From WTFY01 sp965220895 (GTDB lineage: Bacteria; Pseudomonadota; Gammaproteobacteria; UBA4575): a DNA stretch of 64,000 nucleotides. Within the stretch, counting starts at the first letter, position 1. The number at the start of each line of letters is the position of its first letter. The notes under the pieces were generated by a model, which had not been told where the DNA came from, made no database searches, and saw only the letters and a list, made by a program, of their open reading frames with translations. Both the position numbers and the translations under genes were made by a program. Below, in pieces: positions 45,236 through 53,955 of the stretch. The stretch spans positions 1,364,001-1,428,000 of the forward strand of contig OZ244850.1 of the NCBI GenBank assembly GCA_965220895.1. The letters are read 5' to 3'.

Positions 45236-46264
45236 CTATTTCCACCCGGCGCGGTCCATGATCATCACCGCATTTGCGTTGAGCTCACCGAGCCGATGGA
45301 GGTTCAGAGAGTCCGCCTTGAATTGGCCCCAGTTTTCGAGCAACTTGCTGGGCCGTATGCCGGGTTTTACCGGGTACTCGAAATTGGTTTTTGCATACCA
45401 CTGCTGTGCATCATCGCTTGCAAGGAATTCCAGGAGTTTGATGGCGGATGCCTTGTTTTTTGAGTATTTGGTAACCGCACCGCCACTGATATTGACGTGC
45501 ACCCCACGCCCCTCCTGATTGGGCCAGAATATTTTTACTTTTTCAGCGGCCTGTCGCTGTGCAGGATCTTTGGAGGCGAGCATTTTGCCGAGGTAATAGC
45601 TGTTGGCAACCGCAAGGTCGCACTGTCCTGCGGCCACCGCCCGGATCTGATCGCGGTCCCCACCTTGCGGGGGCCGGGCTAAATTCCCGACCAGGCCCTG
45701 GGACCAGCGCAGTGTGTCCTTCTCTCCCAGATGTGCCAGCAGGGATGCGACCAGGGACTGGTTGTAGATGTTGTTCGAGGAACGAATGCAGATTTTCTTT
45801 AGCCAGTGCGGGTCGCTCAGGGCCTCGTAGGTCGACAGTTCTTCGGGCTGGACGCGGTCACCGGCATACAGGATCGGGCGGGCCCTCAGGGAAAGCGCAA
45901 ACCAGTAGCCCTCGGGCTCACGGTACTGTTCGGGAATGGAGTCTCTGAGAATCTTCGAGTCCACCGGTTGTAACACCTCGGCCTGCTGGGCACGGTACAA
46001 ACGACCCGCATCCACAGTGATCAGGACATCGGCGGGAGAGTGTTCGCCTTCGCTGACGATGCGTTGCAGCAGGGCATCTGCCTTTCCCGTGATCAGGTTG
46101 ACCTGAATATCGGTACGATTGGCAAACTCGCTCAGCAGGGGTTTAATCAGGTTTTCTTTTCTGGCGGAGTACACGTTGACCTCCGCAGCACTGAGCAATG
46201 AAGCGGATAGACACAGACAGACGCCAAGTGCAAACTGCACGCTGGACAAGCTTCGGATTTTCAT
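45236..46264 (-). CDS. fbpA: Ferric-iron-binding periplasmic protein
   Basis: Captures Fe3+ in the periplasm. From the ATG at 46264, 342 residues with a signal peptide (SSVQFALGVCLCLSASLLSA) and mature start EVNVYSARKENLIKPLL. The paired iron-ligand tyrosines appear in AVANSYYLGKML, and ISGGAVTKYSKNKASAIKLLEFL is family-typical. The frame runs back to 46333 but that part lies over the promoter. A Fur-box-like site sits about 47-64 bases upstream, so iron probably represses the operon. Confidence 0.93.
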   Translation of the reverse strand: MKIRSLSSVQFALGVCLCLSASLLSAAEVNVYSARKENLIKPLLSEFANRTDIQVNLITGKADALLQRIVSEGEHSPADVLITVDAGRLYRAQQAEVLQPVDSKILRDSIPEQYREPEGYWFALSLRARPILYAGDRVQPEELSTYEALSDPHWLKKICIRSSNNIYNQSLVASLLAHLGEKDTLRWSQGLVGNLARPPQGGDRDQIRAVAAGQCDLAVANSYYLGKMLASKDPAQRQAAEKVKIFWPNQEGRGVHVNISGGAVTKYSKNKASAIKLLEFLASDDAQQWYAKTNFEYPVKPGIRPSKLLENWGQFKADSLNLHRLGELNANAVMIMDRAGWK

Positions 46265-46307
46265 GGGAAGCCCTTTTCGAAGTTGGGAGCCGTGGTACAA
46301 GTATACA

Positions 46308-46328
46308 ATTATAATAGCTATTCTCATT
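46308..46328 (-). promoter_or_regulatory. Fur-box-like site overlapping the fbpABC promoter
   Basis: On the minus strand 46328-46311 reads AATGAGAATAGCTATTAT, close to the Fur consensus of GATAAT-type hexamers around an inverted core. A perfect TATAAT (46313-46308, minus) overlaps it, about 44 bases upstream of the fbpA ATG. A bound repressor would cover the -10 element. The -35 region is weak. Confidence 0.6.
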
Positions 46329-46409
46329 AGCATTTAGAATACCTAATTTCGCAGGTCGGTGATAACGCACCACTTTTTTCGCTGAGGCTTTCGTATATAT
46401 TTTGCAGCC

Positions 46410-49274
46410 ATGCCCAGATTCTTACCTGAACCCCTGCTTCCCAGACTCGTACAGGAATTCGAGATGCTGGTCGCCCAAACCGGGGACGCATCGATTGAAA
46501 ATTCCAGGGACGAGATCCTGTCCATCTGGCATGCCAGCCCGTTCATTCGGCGGGTCTGCCTGAGCCAGCCGCAGTGGCTGGAGCAGCTGCTCTCGCAAGG
46601 GCAGTTGCACGCGGATTACGATTTCGCACAGTACGCCGGGAAACTGGAGTCCGAGCTCTGCGAGGCCACGGGCATTGAGCATTTGCAGCAGATCCTGCGT
46701 GGCTCAAGAAGCCGCGCTTATGTCCGTATCGCATGGCGGGACCTGCAGCAGTACGCGAGCGTGCAGCAGACCTTGTCTGAGCTCAGTACCTACGCGCAGA
46801 TCTGTATCGACCGGACGCTTTCATGGTGCTTTGAGTGGCTGAAGTCACGCCCTCACGCGGGTCAGTTTGAACAGTCCATGTCCAATGACATCGTGGTCTT
46901 TGCACTGGGCAAGCTCGGTGGCGGCGAACTTAATTTTTCTTCGGATGTGGACCTGGTTTTCGCCTATGTGGACGATCCTGCCCACTCGCAGGATGAGCGT
47001 GCCAAGGCCGGCAGCTTCTACCTGAAGCTCGTTCAGCTTCTGATCAAGGTGCTTTCGCAGCAAACCCAGGACGGATTTGTCTTTCGTGTCGATACGCGGC
47101 TGAGGCCGTTCGGCAATTCCGGTGCGCTGGTGCCGAGCCTTTCCGGGATCGACCAGTACTTTCAAACCACCGGGCGTGACTGGGAACGGTATGCCTGGAT
47201 CCGGGCACGCGCCATTGCGGGCAACACGGAGATCGGGGAACAGTTTCTTCAGGATGTCAGCCCGTTCATGTATCGCCGCTATCATGACTATGGCGTGATG
47301 CAGTCCTTGCGTGAAATGAAATCCATGGTCGATCGCAAGGCGGGTCAGGCGACGAACCGGGATAACCTGAAAATCGGGCAGGGCGGCATCCGTGAAATCG
47401 AATTCGTCGCCCAGATGTTCCAGCTGATATACGGGGGTCGGGACCCCGACCTTCGAATGCGCTCAACCCTTGAGGCGCTGGCCTACCTGGGAGGGACTGG
47501 CAAGCTGTCCGGTGAAAGTGTGACCGAGTTGCGCAGTGCCTACCTGTTCCTGAGGCGGGCGGAAAACTGTCTGCAGATGCGTGAAGATCAGCAGATGTAC
47601 AGTCTGCCGGCCAAGGATCCGGAGCGCGGGCAGTATGCCTATGCCATGGGCTTTGAATCCTGGGATGCATTGTACGGCGAGTACCTGGACCGCACGGCAA
47701 AAGTCAGCAAGATATTCCATGCCTTGCTGCTGGACGAGCACGTGGGGCCCGAAGATCTCGGAAAGGATTTTGGCGATCTGGCGTTGGTTTGGCCGCAACT
47801 CCAGGATGAGCCCCTGTGCATGGAAATCCTGACCAAGCACTTTGATGAGGATGCCAAGGACATTTACCGTCGTTTGCGGGGGTTCGAGGAATCGGTGCGC
47901 CAGATCGAGCCCGTGGCAGAACAACGGCTGGAGCGGTTTTTCCCGATCTTCTTGAGGAATCTTTCCAGCCACTCCCAGACCACCCTGATCCTGACCCGTT
48001 TCCTGAGAATCCTCTCCAAGATCGTGCAGCGCTCCACCTATATTGCCCTGCTGAGCGAGAACCAGGGCAAACTGGCCAAGCTGCTCAAGCTGATCGAGGC
48101 CAGTCAATGGGTAGCCCAGTACATCGCCGCGCATCCGCTGCTGCTGGATGAGTTGCTGCATACCGACAACTATGATCCCCCGGATCTTGAGGAGATGCAG
48201 TACCAGATGCAGGTGCTTGAGCAACTGCAGATGCTGATCGATGCTTCTGGGACCAATCTCGAGGCCTACATGGAACGCCTGCGTGAATTCAAACATGCCC
48301 AGGTGTTGCGAATCGCCGCTGCAGATATCGTCACGAACTACCCCATCATGCGGGTCAGCGATCACCTGTCCTGGCTGGCGGATACCTGTCTCAAGAGTGC
48401 GGTCCGAAAGGCCTACCAGGACCTGGCAGACAAGCATGGCGAGCCGACGTGCATCGCTGAGGGTCAGGCCACAGCCCCGGAGCTGTTGATCATCGAATAT
48501 GGCAAGCTGGGCGGTCTGGAACTCGGGTACGGCTCCGATCTTGATGTGGTTTTTGTACATGACGGTGTCGATGAATCAGGTGAAACCCGTGGCGAGCATG
48601 CACTGAAGAACACGGTTTTCTTTACCCGGGTGGTGCAGCGCACCATCCATCTGCTGACGACGACCACGGCATCCGGCAAGGTTTTCGATATCGACACGAG
48701 GCTCAGGCCGTACGGCCAGTCCGGAGCTATGGTCTGTTCCCTGGAAACCTATGAGGATTACCTGAGGGGCAAGGCCTGGCTGTGGGAACACCAGGCGCTG
48801 ATTCGCGCCAGGCCGGTTACCGCAAGCAAGAGTCTGGCGGACAACTTTCAGGCGTTAAGAAAAGACCTGCTTTGCCAGGCACGAGACATCGATGAGGTCC
48901 GAAACTCGGTCATAGAAATGCGCGACAAGATAGTGGCGAGTCACCCTGCCAGGGATGGAACGCGGTTCAGCCTCAAGAAAGACCGAGGAGGGATTGTCGA
49001 TATCGAATTTATCGTGCAGTTCTACGTACTCAGCTATGCAAACCAGCACAACGAGATTTGTGTGCATACGGACAATGTCAGGATTCTGGATGCGTGCGCA
49101 AAGGCCGGTCTGATCACGCCCGAATCGGTCAACGAACTCAAGGAAATTTACATTGCATACCGCAAGCATCTTCACCAGCTGAGCCTGCAATTATTGCCGG
49201 AAACCGTAGCGGCCGACATGTTTGCCGAGGAGCGGTCCGTCATACAAAACTATTGGACAAGTCTGTTACACTAA
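46410..49274 (+). CDS. glnE: Bifunctional glutamine synthetase adenylyltransferase/deadenylylase
   Basis: Adds or removes AMP on glutamine synthetase in response to PII and glutamine. The 954-residue protein has two nucleotidyltransferase domains, each with the G-x-DxD motif: ALGKLGGGELNFSSDVDLVF in the N-terminal (deadenylylating) half and EYGKLGGLELGYGSDLDVVF in the C-terminal half. A central helical linker joins them. The length matches E. coli (946). It diverges from fbpA and is followed by ilvE 32 bp later; glnE-ilvE adjacency is common in this class. Confidence 0.96.
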   Translation: MPRFLPEPLLPRLVQEFEMLVAQTGDASIENSRDEILSIWHASPFIRRVCLSQPQWLEQLLSQGQLHADYDFAQYAGKLESELCEATGIEHLQQILRGSRSRAYVRIAWRDLQQYASVQQTLSELSTYAQICIDRTLSWCFEWLKSRPHAGQFEQSMSNDIVVFALGKLGGGELNFSSDVDLVFAYVDDPAHSQDERAKAGSFYLKLVQLLIKVLSQQTQDGFVFRVDTRLRPFGNSGALVPSLSGIDQYFQTTGRDWERYAWIRARAIAGNTEIGEQFLQDVSPFMYRRYHDYGVMQSLREMKSMVDRKAGQATNRDNLKIGQGGIREIEFVAQMFQLIYGGRDPDLRMRSTLEALAYLGGTGKLSGESVTELRSAYLFLRRAENCLQMREDQQMYSLPAKDPERGQYAYAMGFESWDALYGEYLDRTAKVSKIFHALLLDEHVGPEDLGKDFGDLALVWPQLQDEPLCMEILTKHFDEDAKDIYRRLRGFEESVRQIEPVAEQRLERFFPIFLRNLSSHSQTTLILTRFLRILSKIVQRSTYIALLSENQGKLAKLLKLIEASQWVAQYIAAHPLLLDELLHTDNYDPPDLEEMQYQMQVLEQLQMLIDASGTNLEAYMERLREFKHAQVLRIAAADIVTNYPIMRVSDHLSWLADTCLKSAVRKAYQDLADKHGEPTCIAEGQATAPELLIIEYGKLGGLELGYGSDLDVVFVHDGVDESGETRGEHALKNTVFFTRVVQRTIHLLTTTTASGKVFDIDTRLRPYGQSGAMVCSLETYEDYLRGKAWLWEHQALIRARPVTASKSLADNFQALRKDLLCQARDIDEVRNSVIEMRDKIVASHPARDGTRFSLKKDRGGIVDIEFIVQFYVLSYANQHNEICVHTDNVRILDACAKAGLITPESVNELKEIYIAYRKHLHQLSLQLLPETVAADMFAEERSVIQNYWTSLLH

Positions 49275-49306
49275 ACGGCCATTTGATCTGAGGGAGTCCG
49301 GTAGCG

Positions 49307-50227
49307 ATGTCGATGTCTGATAGGGAGGGGTTCATCTGGTACAACGGAGAGTTTGTACCGTGGCAGGAAGCCAACACGCATGTACTGACTCACACACTTC
49401 ACTACGGCGGCGGGGTATTCGAGGGAGTTCGTGCCTACCAGACCGACCAGGGAACGGCCATCTTTCGCCTCCGTGACCACACCAGCAGACTGTTCAATTC
49501 CGCAAAAATCATCAGCATGCCGCTGCCTTACAGTCCGCAGCAGATCAGCCAGGCGCAACTGGACACCGTTCGGAAAAACAACATGCGCTACGGGTATATC
49601 CGACCGATGTGCTTTTATGGCCCTGAGGATATGGGCCTGAGGGCCGACAATCTGAAGGTCCATTGCATCGTTGCCGGCTGGGAGTGGGATGCCTATTTCG
49701 GCAAAGAGAAGATGAAAAACGGAATTCGTGTCAAGACTTCGTCCTATTCGAGGCACCATGTCAACGTTGCCATGTGCCGTGCCAAGGTGAACGGCAACTA
49801 CATCAACTCCATGCTGGCTTTGAATGAGGCGTTGCAGGATGGCTATGACGAGGCCCTGTTGCTGGATGTTGACGGTTTCGTGGCGGAGGGCAGCGGCGAG
49901 AACATCTTCATCGTCAAGGAGGGTACGCTGTTCACTCCGGAACTGACCTCGGTGCTCGATGGCATCACCCGCAATACCGTGATTGCACTGGCCCAGTCGG
50001 TTGACATTCCCTTGGTGGAAAAACGCATTACACGGGATGAGGTGTATATCGCCGATGAGGCCTTTTTCACCGGCACCGCCGCAGAAGTCACACCGATACG
50101 GGAACTTGACAACCGCACGATCGGGGAAGGCAAGCCGGGTCCGGTCACCCAGAAACTGCAGACCATGTTTTTTGATCTGGCGCGTGGCAAAAGCGAGTTG
50201 TCCAGTGACTGGCTTGCCTACGTGTAG
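49307..50227 (+). CDS. ilvE: Branched-chain-amino-acid aminotransferase
   Basis: Last step of valine, leucine and isoleucine synthesis. The 306-residue fold-type IV PLP enzyme has FIWYNGEFVPWQEANTHVLTH at the start, LHYGGGVFEGVRAY, the PLP lysine in CRAKVNGNYINSMLA, and the cofactor loop FVAEGSGENIFIV. The end TPIRELDNRTIGEGKPGPVT is typical. Two in-frame ATGs (49307, 49313) are possible starts. It works downstream of IlvD encoded at 40.6 kb. Confidence 0.95.
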   Translation: MSMSDREGFIWYNGEFVPWQEANTHVLTHTLHYGGGVFEGVRAYQTDQGTAIFRLRDHTSRLFNSAKIISMPLPYSPQQISQAQLDTVRKNNMRYGYIRPMCFYGPEDMGLRADNLKVHCIVAGWEWDAYFGKEKMKNGIRVKTSSYSRHHVNVAMCRAKVNGNYINSMLALNEALQDGYDEALLLDVDGFVAEGSGENIFIVKEGTLFTPELTSVLDGITRNTVIALAQSVDIPLVEKRITRDEVYIADEAFFTGTAAEVTPIRELDNRTIGEGKPGPVTQKLQTMFFDLARGKSELSSDWLAYV

Positions 50228-50307
50228 ACAGGTTTTGAAGCGGCGTCAAAAACAAGCCTGCCTGTCGTTGATGCGATCTGCACCCGCGTACCACTGAGTC
50301 AAGCCCC

Positions 50308-51726
50308 GTGAACCTGGACAATCTTGCAAAGGCCAAGATCCTGGTCATCGGGGATGTCATGCTGGACCAGTACTGGCTGGGTGAGACCAGTCGCATATCT
50401 CCTGAAGCCCCCGTCCCGGTCATCAATATCGAAGACATGGAAAACCGGTTGGGCGGTGCGGCCAATGTGGCGGCCAACGCCATCAGCGTGGGAGCCGACG
50501 TGACCCTGATCGGGATGGTCGGGCGCGACGAAAATGGCGACAGGTTGCTGGAATTGCTGGATGCCACGAACATCCATACAAAAATCATACGCAAGGAGGA
50601 CTACCGAACGTCCACCAAATTGCGTGTTGTCAGCCGCAACCAGCAACTGCTCAGGCTGGACCATGAAAACAGCCATGGGGAGACTGACAACACCGAGGTT
50701 CTGGAAGTGTGCGAACAGCAGATTTCCGGGCACGAAACCATCGTGATCTCGGATTATGACAAGGGGGCAGTGGCAGGGGTCGAGCGCATCATCGAAGCCG
50801 CGCGCAAGGTCGGCAAGCGGATCATTGTAGATCCGAAAGGGGCCTGCTTTGACAAGTACAAGAATGCAAGCATCATTACCCCGAACTACCAGGAGTTCAG
50901 GCAAGTTGCCGGTGAATGCCCGGATGAGGAAGAGCTTGAGAACAGGGCGCTCGGGATGTGCAAGGAACTGAATCTTGATGCCTTGCTTGTCACGCGAAGT
51001 GAACATGGCATGTCCTTGTTCATGCAAGGGCAGCCTGCCAGGCACTTTCCTACGCAGGCCAGGGAGGTCTACGATGTCACAGGAGCCGGAGACACCGTAG
51101 TGGGCCTGTTCGCCTCGGCCGTATCCGCCGACTACTCAATTGCAGATGCAGTGAAAATCGCGAATCTTGGAGCGGGGGTTGCGGTAAGCAAGCTGGGCAC
51201 CGTGGCTGTGACGACGGAGGAGCTGGATTTCAGTTTGCAGGCTGCGGCCAGCAGAGGGAAACGGGTCGCTGACCTTGACGAATTGAAGCGGGTGGTGGCC
51301 GTTTTGAGACGCAATAATGAAAAAGTCGTGTTCACCAACGGATGTTTCGACCTGATCCACCGTGGCCATATCGCTTGCCTGCGCGATGCCAAGTCCAGGG
51401 GTGACTGCCTGATCGTGGCTATCAATGACGATACTTCGGTAAAGAGCATCAAAGGGGACAGTCGTCCTGTGTGCAGTTTGCAAAACCGCATCGAGGTGCT
51501 TGAGGAGTTAAGCTGCATCGACTGGCTCATCCCCTTCTCCGAAGACACGCCTTTATCACTGATCGAGGAACTGAAACCCGATGTTTACGTCAAGGGTGGC
51601 GATTATGAAAAGGAGAAACTGGCCGAATACGAACTGGTCAGCAGCTACGGAGGTGAAGTTGTCATCTCGCCCTACGTGGAAGGCTGTTCGACAACCTCGA
51701 TTATCGATTCCATTCAGAGTGCCTGA
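50308..51726 (+). CDS. hldE: Bifunctional heptose-7-phosphate kinase / heptose-1-phosphate adenylyltransferase
   Basis: Makes ADP-heptose for the lipopolysaccharide inner core. The 472-residue protein has a ribokinase-like domain to about residue 315 (LVIGDVMLDQYWLGE, LGGAANVAANAISVGADV, VTGAGDTVVGLFAS) and a cytidylyltransferase-like domain after about 340 (VFTNGCFDLIHRGHIACLRDAK, KGGDYEKEKL). The start is GTG. It is the last core gene; the accessory island begins right after it. Confidence 0.96.
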   Translation: MNLDNLAKAKILVIGDVMLDQYWLGETSRISPEAPVPVINIEDMENRLGGAANVAANAISVGADVTLIGMVGRDENGDRLLELLDATNIHTKIIRKEDYRTSTKLRVVSRNQQLLRLDHENSHGETDNTEVLEVCEQQISGHETIVISDYDKGAVAGVERIIEAARKVGKRIIVDPKGACFDKYKNASIITPNYQEFRQVAGECPDEEELENRALGMCKELNLDALLVTRSEHGMSLFMQGQPARHFPTQAREVYDVTGAGDTVVGLFASAVSADYSIADAVKIANLGAGVAVSKLGTVAVTTEELDFSLQAAASRGKRVADLDELKRVVAVLRRNNEKVVFTNGCFDLIHRGHIACLRDAKSRGDCLIVAINDDTSVKSIKGDSRPVCSLQNRIEVLEELSCIDWLIPFSEDTPLSLIEELKPDVYVKGGDYEKEKLAEYELVSSYGGEVVISPYVEGCSTTSIIDSIQSA

Positions 51727-51839
51727 CTATCAGGAGGATTGTTGAATCATACTGGGTAGAGCCCCATAACATTGAAGTTGAGGGCAGACGAAGCTCTGAT
51801 TTTCCGAGCTACACACATCAGCAATTGACTGTAACCCCC

Positions 51840-51883
51840 TTGACTTATTTCACCAATAAGTATACTTTCACCAAATGGTGAAA
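51840..51883 (+). promoter_or_regulatory. Promoter and palindromic operator over the start codon of the AbiEi-like gene
   Basis: A perfect 18-base palindrome with arms TTTCACCA and TGGTGAAA and a 2-base centre occupies 51866-51883 and contains the ATG (51875-51877). A further copy of TTTCACCA lies at 51848-51855, 18 bases upstream. TTGACT at 51840-51845 and a -10-like TACTTT at 51863-51868 (17-base spacer) would start RNA at or next to the ATG. No Shine-Dalgarno sequence is visible, so the message may be leaderless. Fits autorepression by the winged-helix product. Confidence 0.65.
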
Positions 51884-52981
51884 GTACTTGAAACAGAGAA
51901 ATCGGTAGAGAGTGCGATGGTGGACGAGGTGCGCGCCCTCCTTGAGCATGTCCCGAACATACAGATCATTGGCGTTCGCCACGAGCAGCGTCTTGAAGCT
52001 GGCTACCGGCTCGATGCCAGGATCGATATAGATCACGATGGAAATCGCTATGCGCTCCTCATGGAGATCAAGTCAAATGGAGCGCCGCGCTTTGCCCGTT
52101 CTGCGGTCTATCAGCTTGAGAGCTACATCGCGCATTTCCATCGATCCGAACACCAGGACGACACCGGGCAGTTCATTCCGATGCTGGTGAGCCCCTATTT
52201 GTCTCCGATGTCGCGCTCCATCTGCCTCGATCACAATGTCGCCTACCTCGACTTCTACGGCAACGCCCAGCTTGCTTTCGGCTCCGTCTATATCGAGCGA
52301 TCCGTCCCTGACAGACCGAAGTCTGAAATCCGCGCCCAGCGGTCATTGTTCACTCCGAGGGCAGGTGCAATCCTGCGAGTTCTCCTGCGCGACCCGGACC
52401 GCGCATGGCGCGTCACGGACTTGGCTAAGGTAGCCAACTCCAGTCTCGGGCACGTAAGCAATGTTCGCCAAGCGCTGCTCAACCAGGAATGGGTCGAAAT
52501 ACGAGACGACGGTCTCGTCCTTGTCCAGCCGGATGCGCTGCTGAAGTCTTGGCGCGAAAACTACCGTCAACCCGCCGGTCATCACATCAGCGGATACACA
52601 AGTCTTCACGGGGACCAGCTGCGCAATCGCCTGTCGGGAAGCCTGAACCCGGGACCGCAACCCCCGCGTGTAATCTGCGCATTAAACTCGGCTGCCCAGT
52701 GGATTGCGCCATACGTCCGAGGCGGCACGCAGAGCTTCTACGCAGACGAACCCGGTGCGCAGATACTGCAAGAAACGCTGCAACTGACTCATGCCACCCA
52801 AGGCGCCAACGTGATTCTTCGCATCCTCAAAGATGAGACTCTGTTTGAAGACGCCGTCCAGCCGGCGCCGGGTATCTACTGCACAAATCCGGTGGTCACC
52901 TACCTCGATCTGTGGAATAGCAACGACCGGGGTCGAGAAGCTGCCGACTATCTGGCCACGAAGTGTTTTTCATGGTTGTGA
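51875..52981 (+). CDS. AbiEi-like antitoxin/regulator with endonuclease-like N-terminus
   Basis: A 368-residue protein of the group annotated as type IV toxin-antitoxin AbiEi. Residues 35-90 have the spacing of a PD-(D/E)xK nuclease core: Asp47/Asp51, Glu64-Ile-Lys66 in LLMEIKSNG, and Gln80. A winged-helix segment follows at about 155-205 (AWRVTDLAKVANSSLGHVSNVRQALL), and the C-terminal half (ICALNSAAQWIAPYVRGG) is like AbiEi C-terminal domains. In known AbiE systems the antitoxin represses its own operon by binding repeats, which fits the palindrome over its start. It overlaps the nucleotidyltransferase gene that follows. Whether the nuclease-like part is active is unknown. Confidence 0.75.
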   Translation: MVKVLETEKSVESAMVDEVRALLEHVPNIQIIGVRHEQRLEAGYRLDARIDIDHDGNRYALLMEIKSNGAPRFARSAVYQLESYIAHFHRSEHQDDTGQFIPMLVSPYLSPMSRSICLDHNVAYLDFYGNAQLAFGSVYIERSVPDRPKSEIRAQRSLFTPRAGAILRVLLRDPDRAWRVTDLAKVANSSLGHVSNVRQALLNQEWVEIRDDGLVLVQPDALLKSWRENYRQPAGHHISGYTSLHGDQLRNRLSGSLNPGPQPPRVICALNSAAQWIAPYVRGGTQSFYADEPGAQILQETLQLTHATQGANVILRILKDETLFEDAVQPAPGIYCTNPVVTYLDLWNSNDRGREAADYLATKCFSWL

Positions 52982-53829
52982 GGGAGCTGCAGGCTGCTGG
53001 TGAGTACGATGACCGGACGACAGCCGCGGTCAAGTCCGTACTCATCGAGATCGGCCAGATCCTTGGCAGCTTCAGAGGCAAGTTTGCAGTCATCGGCGGC
53101 GCTGTTCCCTGGCTGTTGCTGGGCGAAGCCGAGATGCAGCACGTCGGCACCGTCGACGTTGACCTCGGCCTTGATCCGGCTGCTTTGGGTGACGGTGAAT
53201 ACGCTCGGCTCGTCGAAGCTCTCCAGGAACACGGTTACCTTCAACGAGACAATTTGCGGCGCTTTCAGCTAGTACGGACCGTCCCGGCTGGTGATGACGG
53301 GCCCGACATTGACGTCGTCGTCGATTTCTTGATGCCGCGCGACGCCGAGATCACAAGGAATACGCCGCCGCTGATCAGCCAATTTGCCGTCCAGCGTGCG
53401 GACGGTGCAGATCTGGCGCTCAACTTCTATCAAATGGTCGCTATCGAGGGCCACATGCCGGACGGTGCCCGAAATCGCGTCAACATCGCGGTAGCATCGA
53501 TCCCGGCCCTTCTCGCTATGAAGGGTTACGCCATCGCCAACCGTCTGAAACGCAAGGATGCCTACGACATTTACTACTCCGTGAGGAACTTCCCGGAGGG
53601 AATTGACGCCCTCGTCGAAGCAACCCGGCCACTTCTCGATGTCGAGTCAGCCCTCCAAGGATACCGTTCTATCGGTGACAAGTTTCGGAATGTCGAAGAT
53701 TTTGGGCCGTCGAGCGTGAGAATGTTCGTTGAGGGTTCCGACCTGCTTGGCGACCGCACGGCAGACCAATGGCAGCAGGATGCCTTTGGACAGGTCGACG
53801 CCTGGCTCAGAGGCCTGGGACTGAAATAG
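52972..53829 (+). CDS. AbiEii-like nucleotidyltransferase (candidate toxin)
   Basis: A 285-residue protein (an upstream GTG at 52963 would add three). It has the minimal nucleotidyltransferase core: FAVIGGAVPWLLLG, then THR-VDVDLGLD with the paired Asp residues, and a third acidic strand in DIDVVVDFLMP. Later LLAMKGYAIANRLKRKDAYDIYY matches AbiEii/AbiGii toxins, which transfer nucleotides to tRNA or other targets and halt growth. It overlaps the end of the AbiEi-like gene by about 10 bp, so the pair is co-translated. Confidence 0.8.
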   Translation: MVVRELQAAGEYDDRTTAAVKSVLIEIGQILGSFRGKFAVIGGAVPWLLLGEAEMQHVGTVDVDLGLDPAALGDGEYARLVEALQEHGYLQRDNLRRFQLVRTVPAGDDGPDIDVVVDFLMPRDAEITRNTPPLISQFAVQRADGADLALNFYQMVAIEGHMPDGARNRVNIAVASIPALLAMKGYAIANRLKRKDAYDIYYSVRNFPEGIDALVEATRPLLDVESALQGYRSIGDKFRNVEDFGPSSVRMFVEGSDLLGDRTADQWQQDAFGQVDAWLRGLGLK

Positions 53830-53955
53830 TCATGACCGGAACCTCGAATGCCAGAATAAACTATGGCCAAATCTCCGCGCTAAGTAATCTGGTTGCAGCC
53901 GGATCGATCTTCCACGGAATCGACAACTCATTGCTAACAAAGTGAATACATTGGA

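Noticed and set aside
47463..48560. 365-codon open frame antisense to glnE
   Set aside because: It lies wholly within glnE, has no recognisable domain, and reflects GC-biased third positions.
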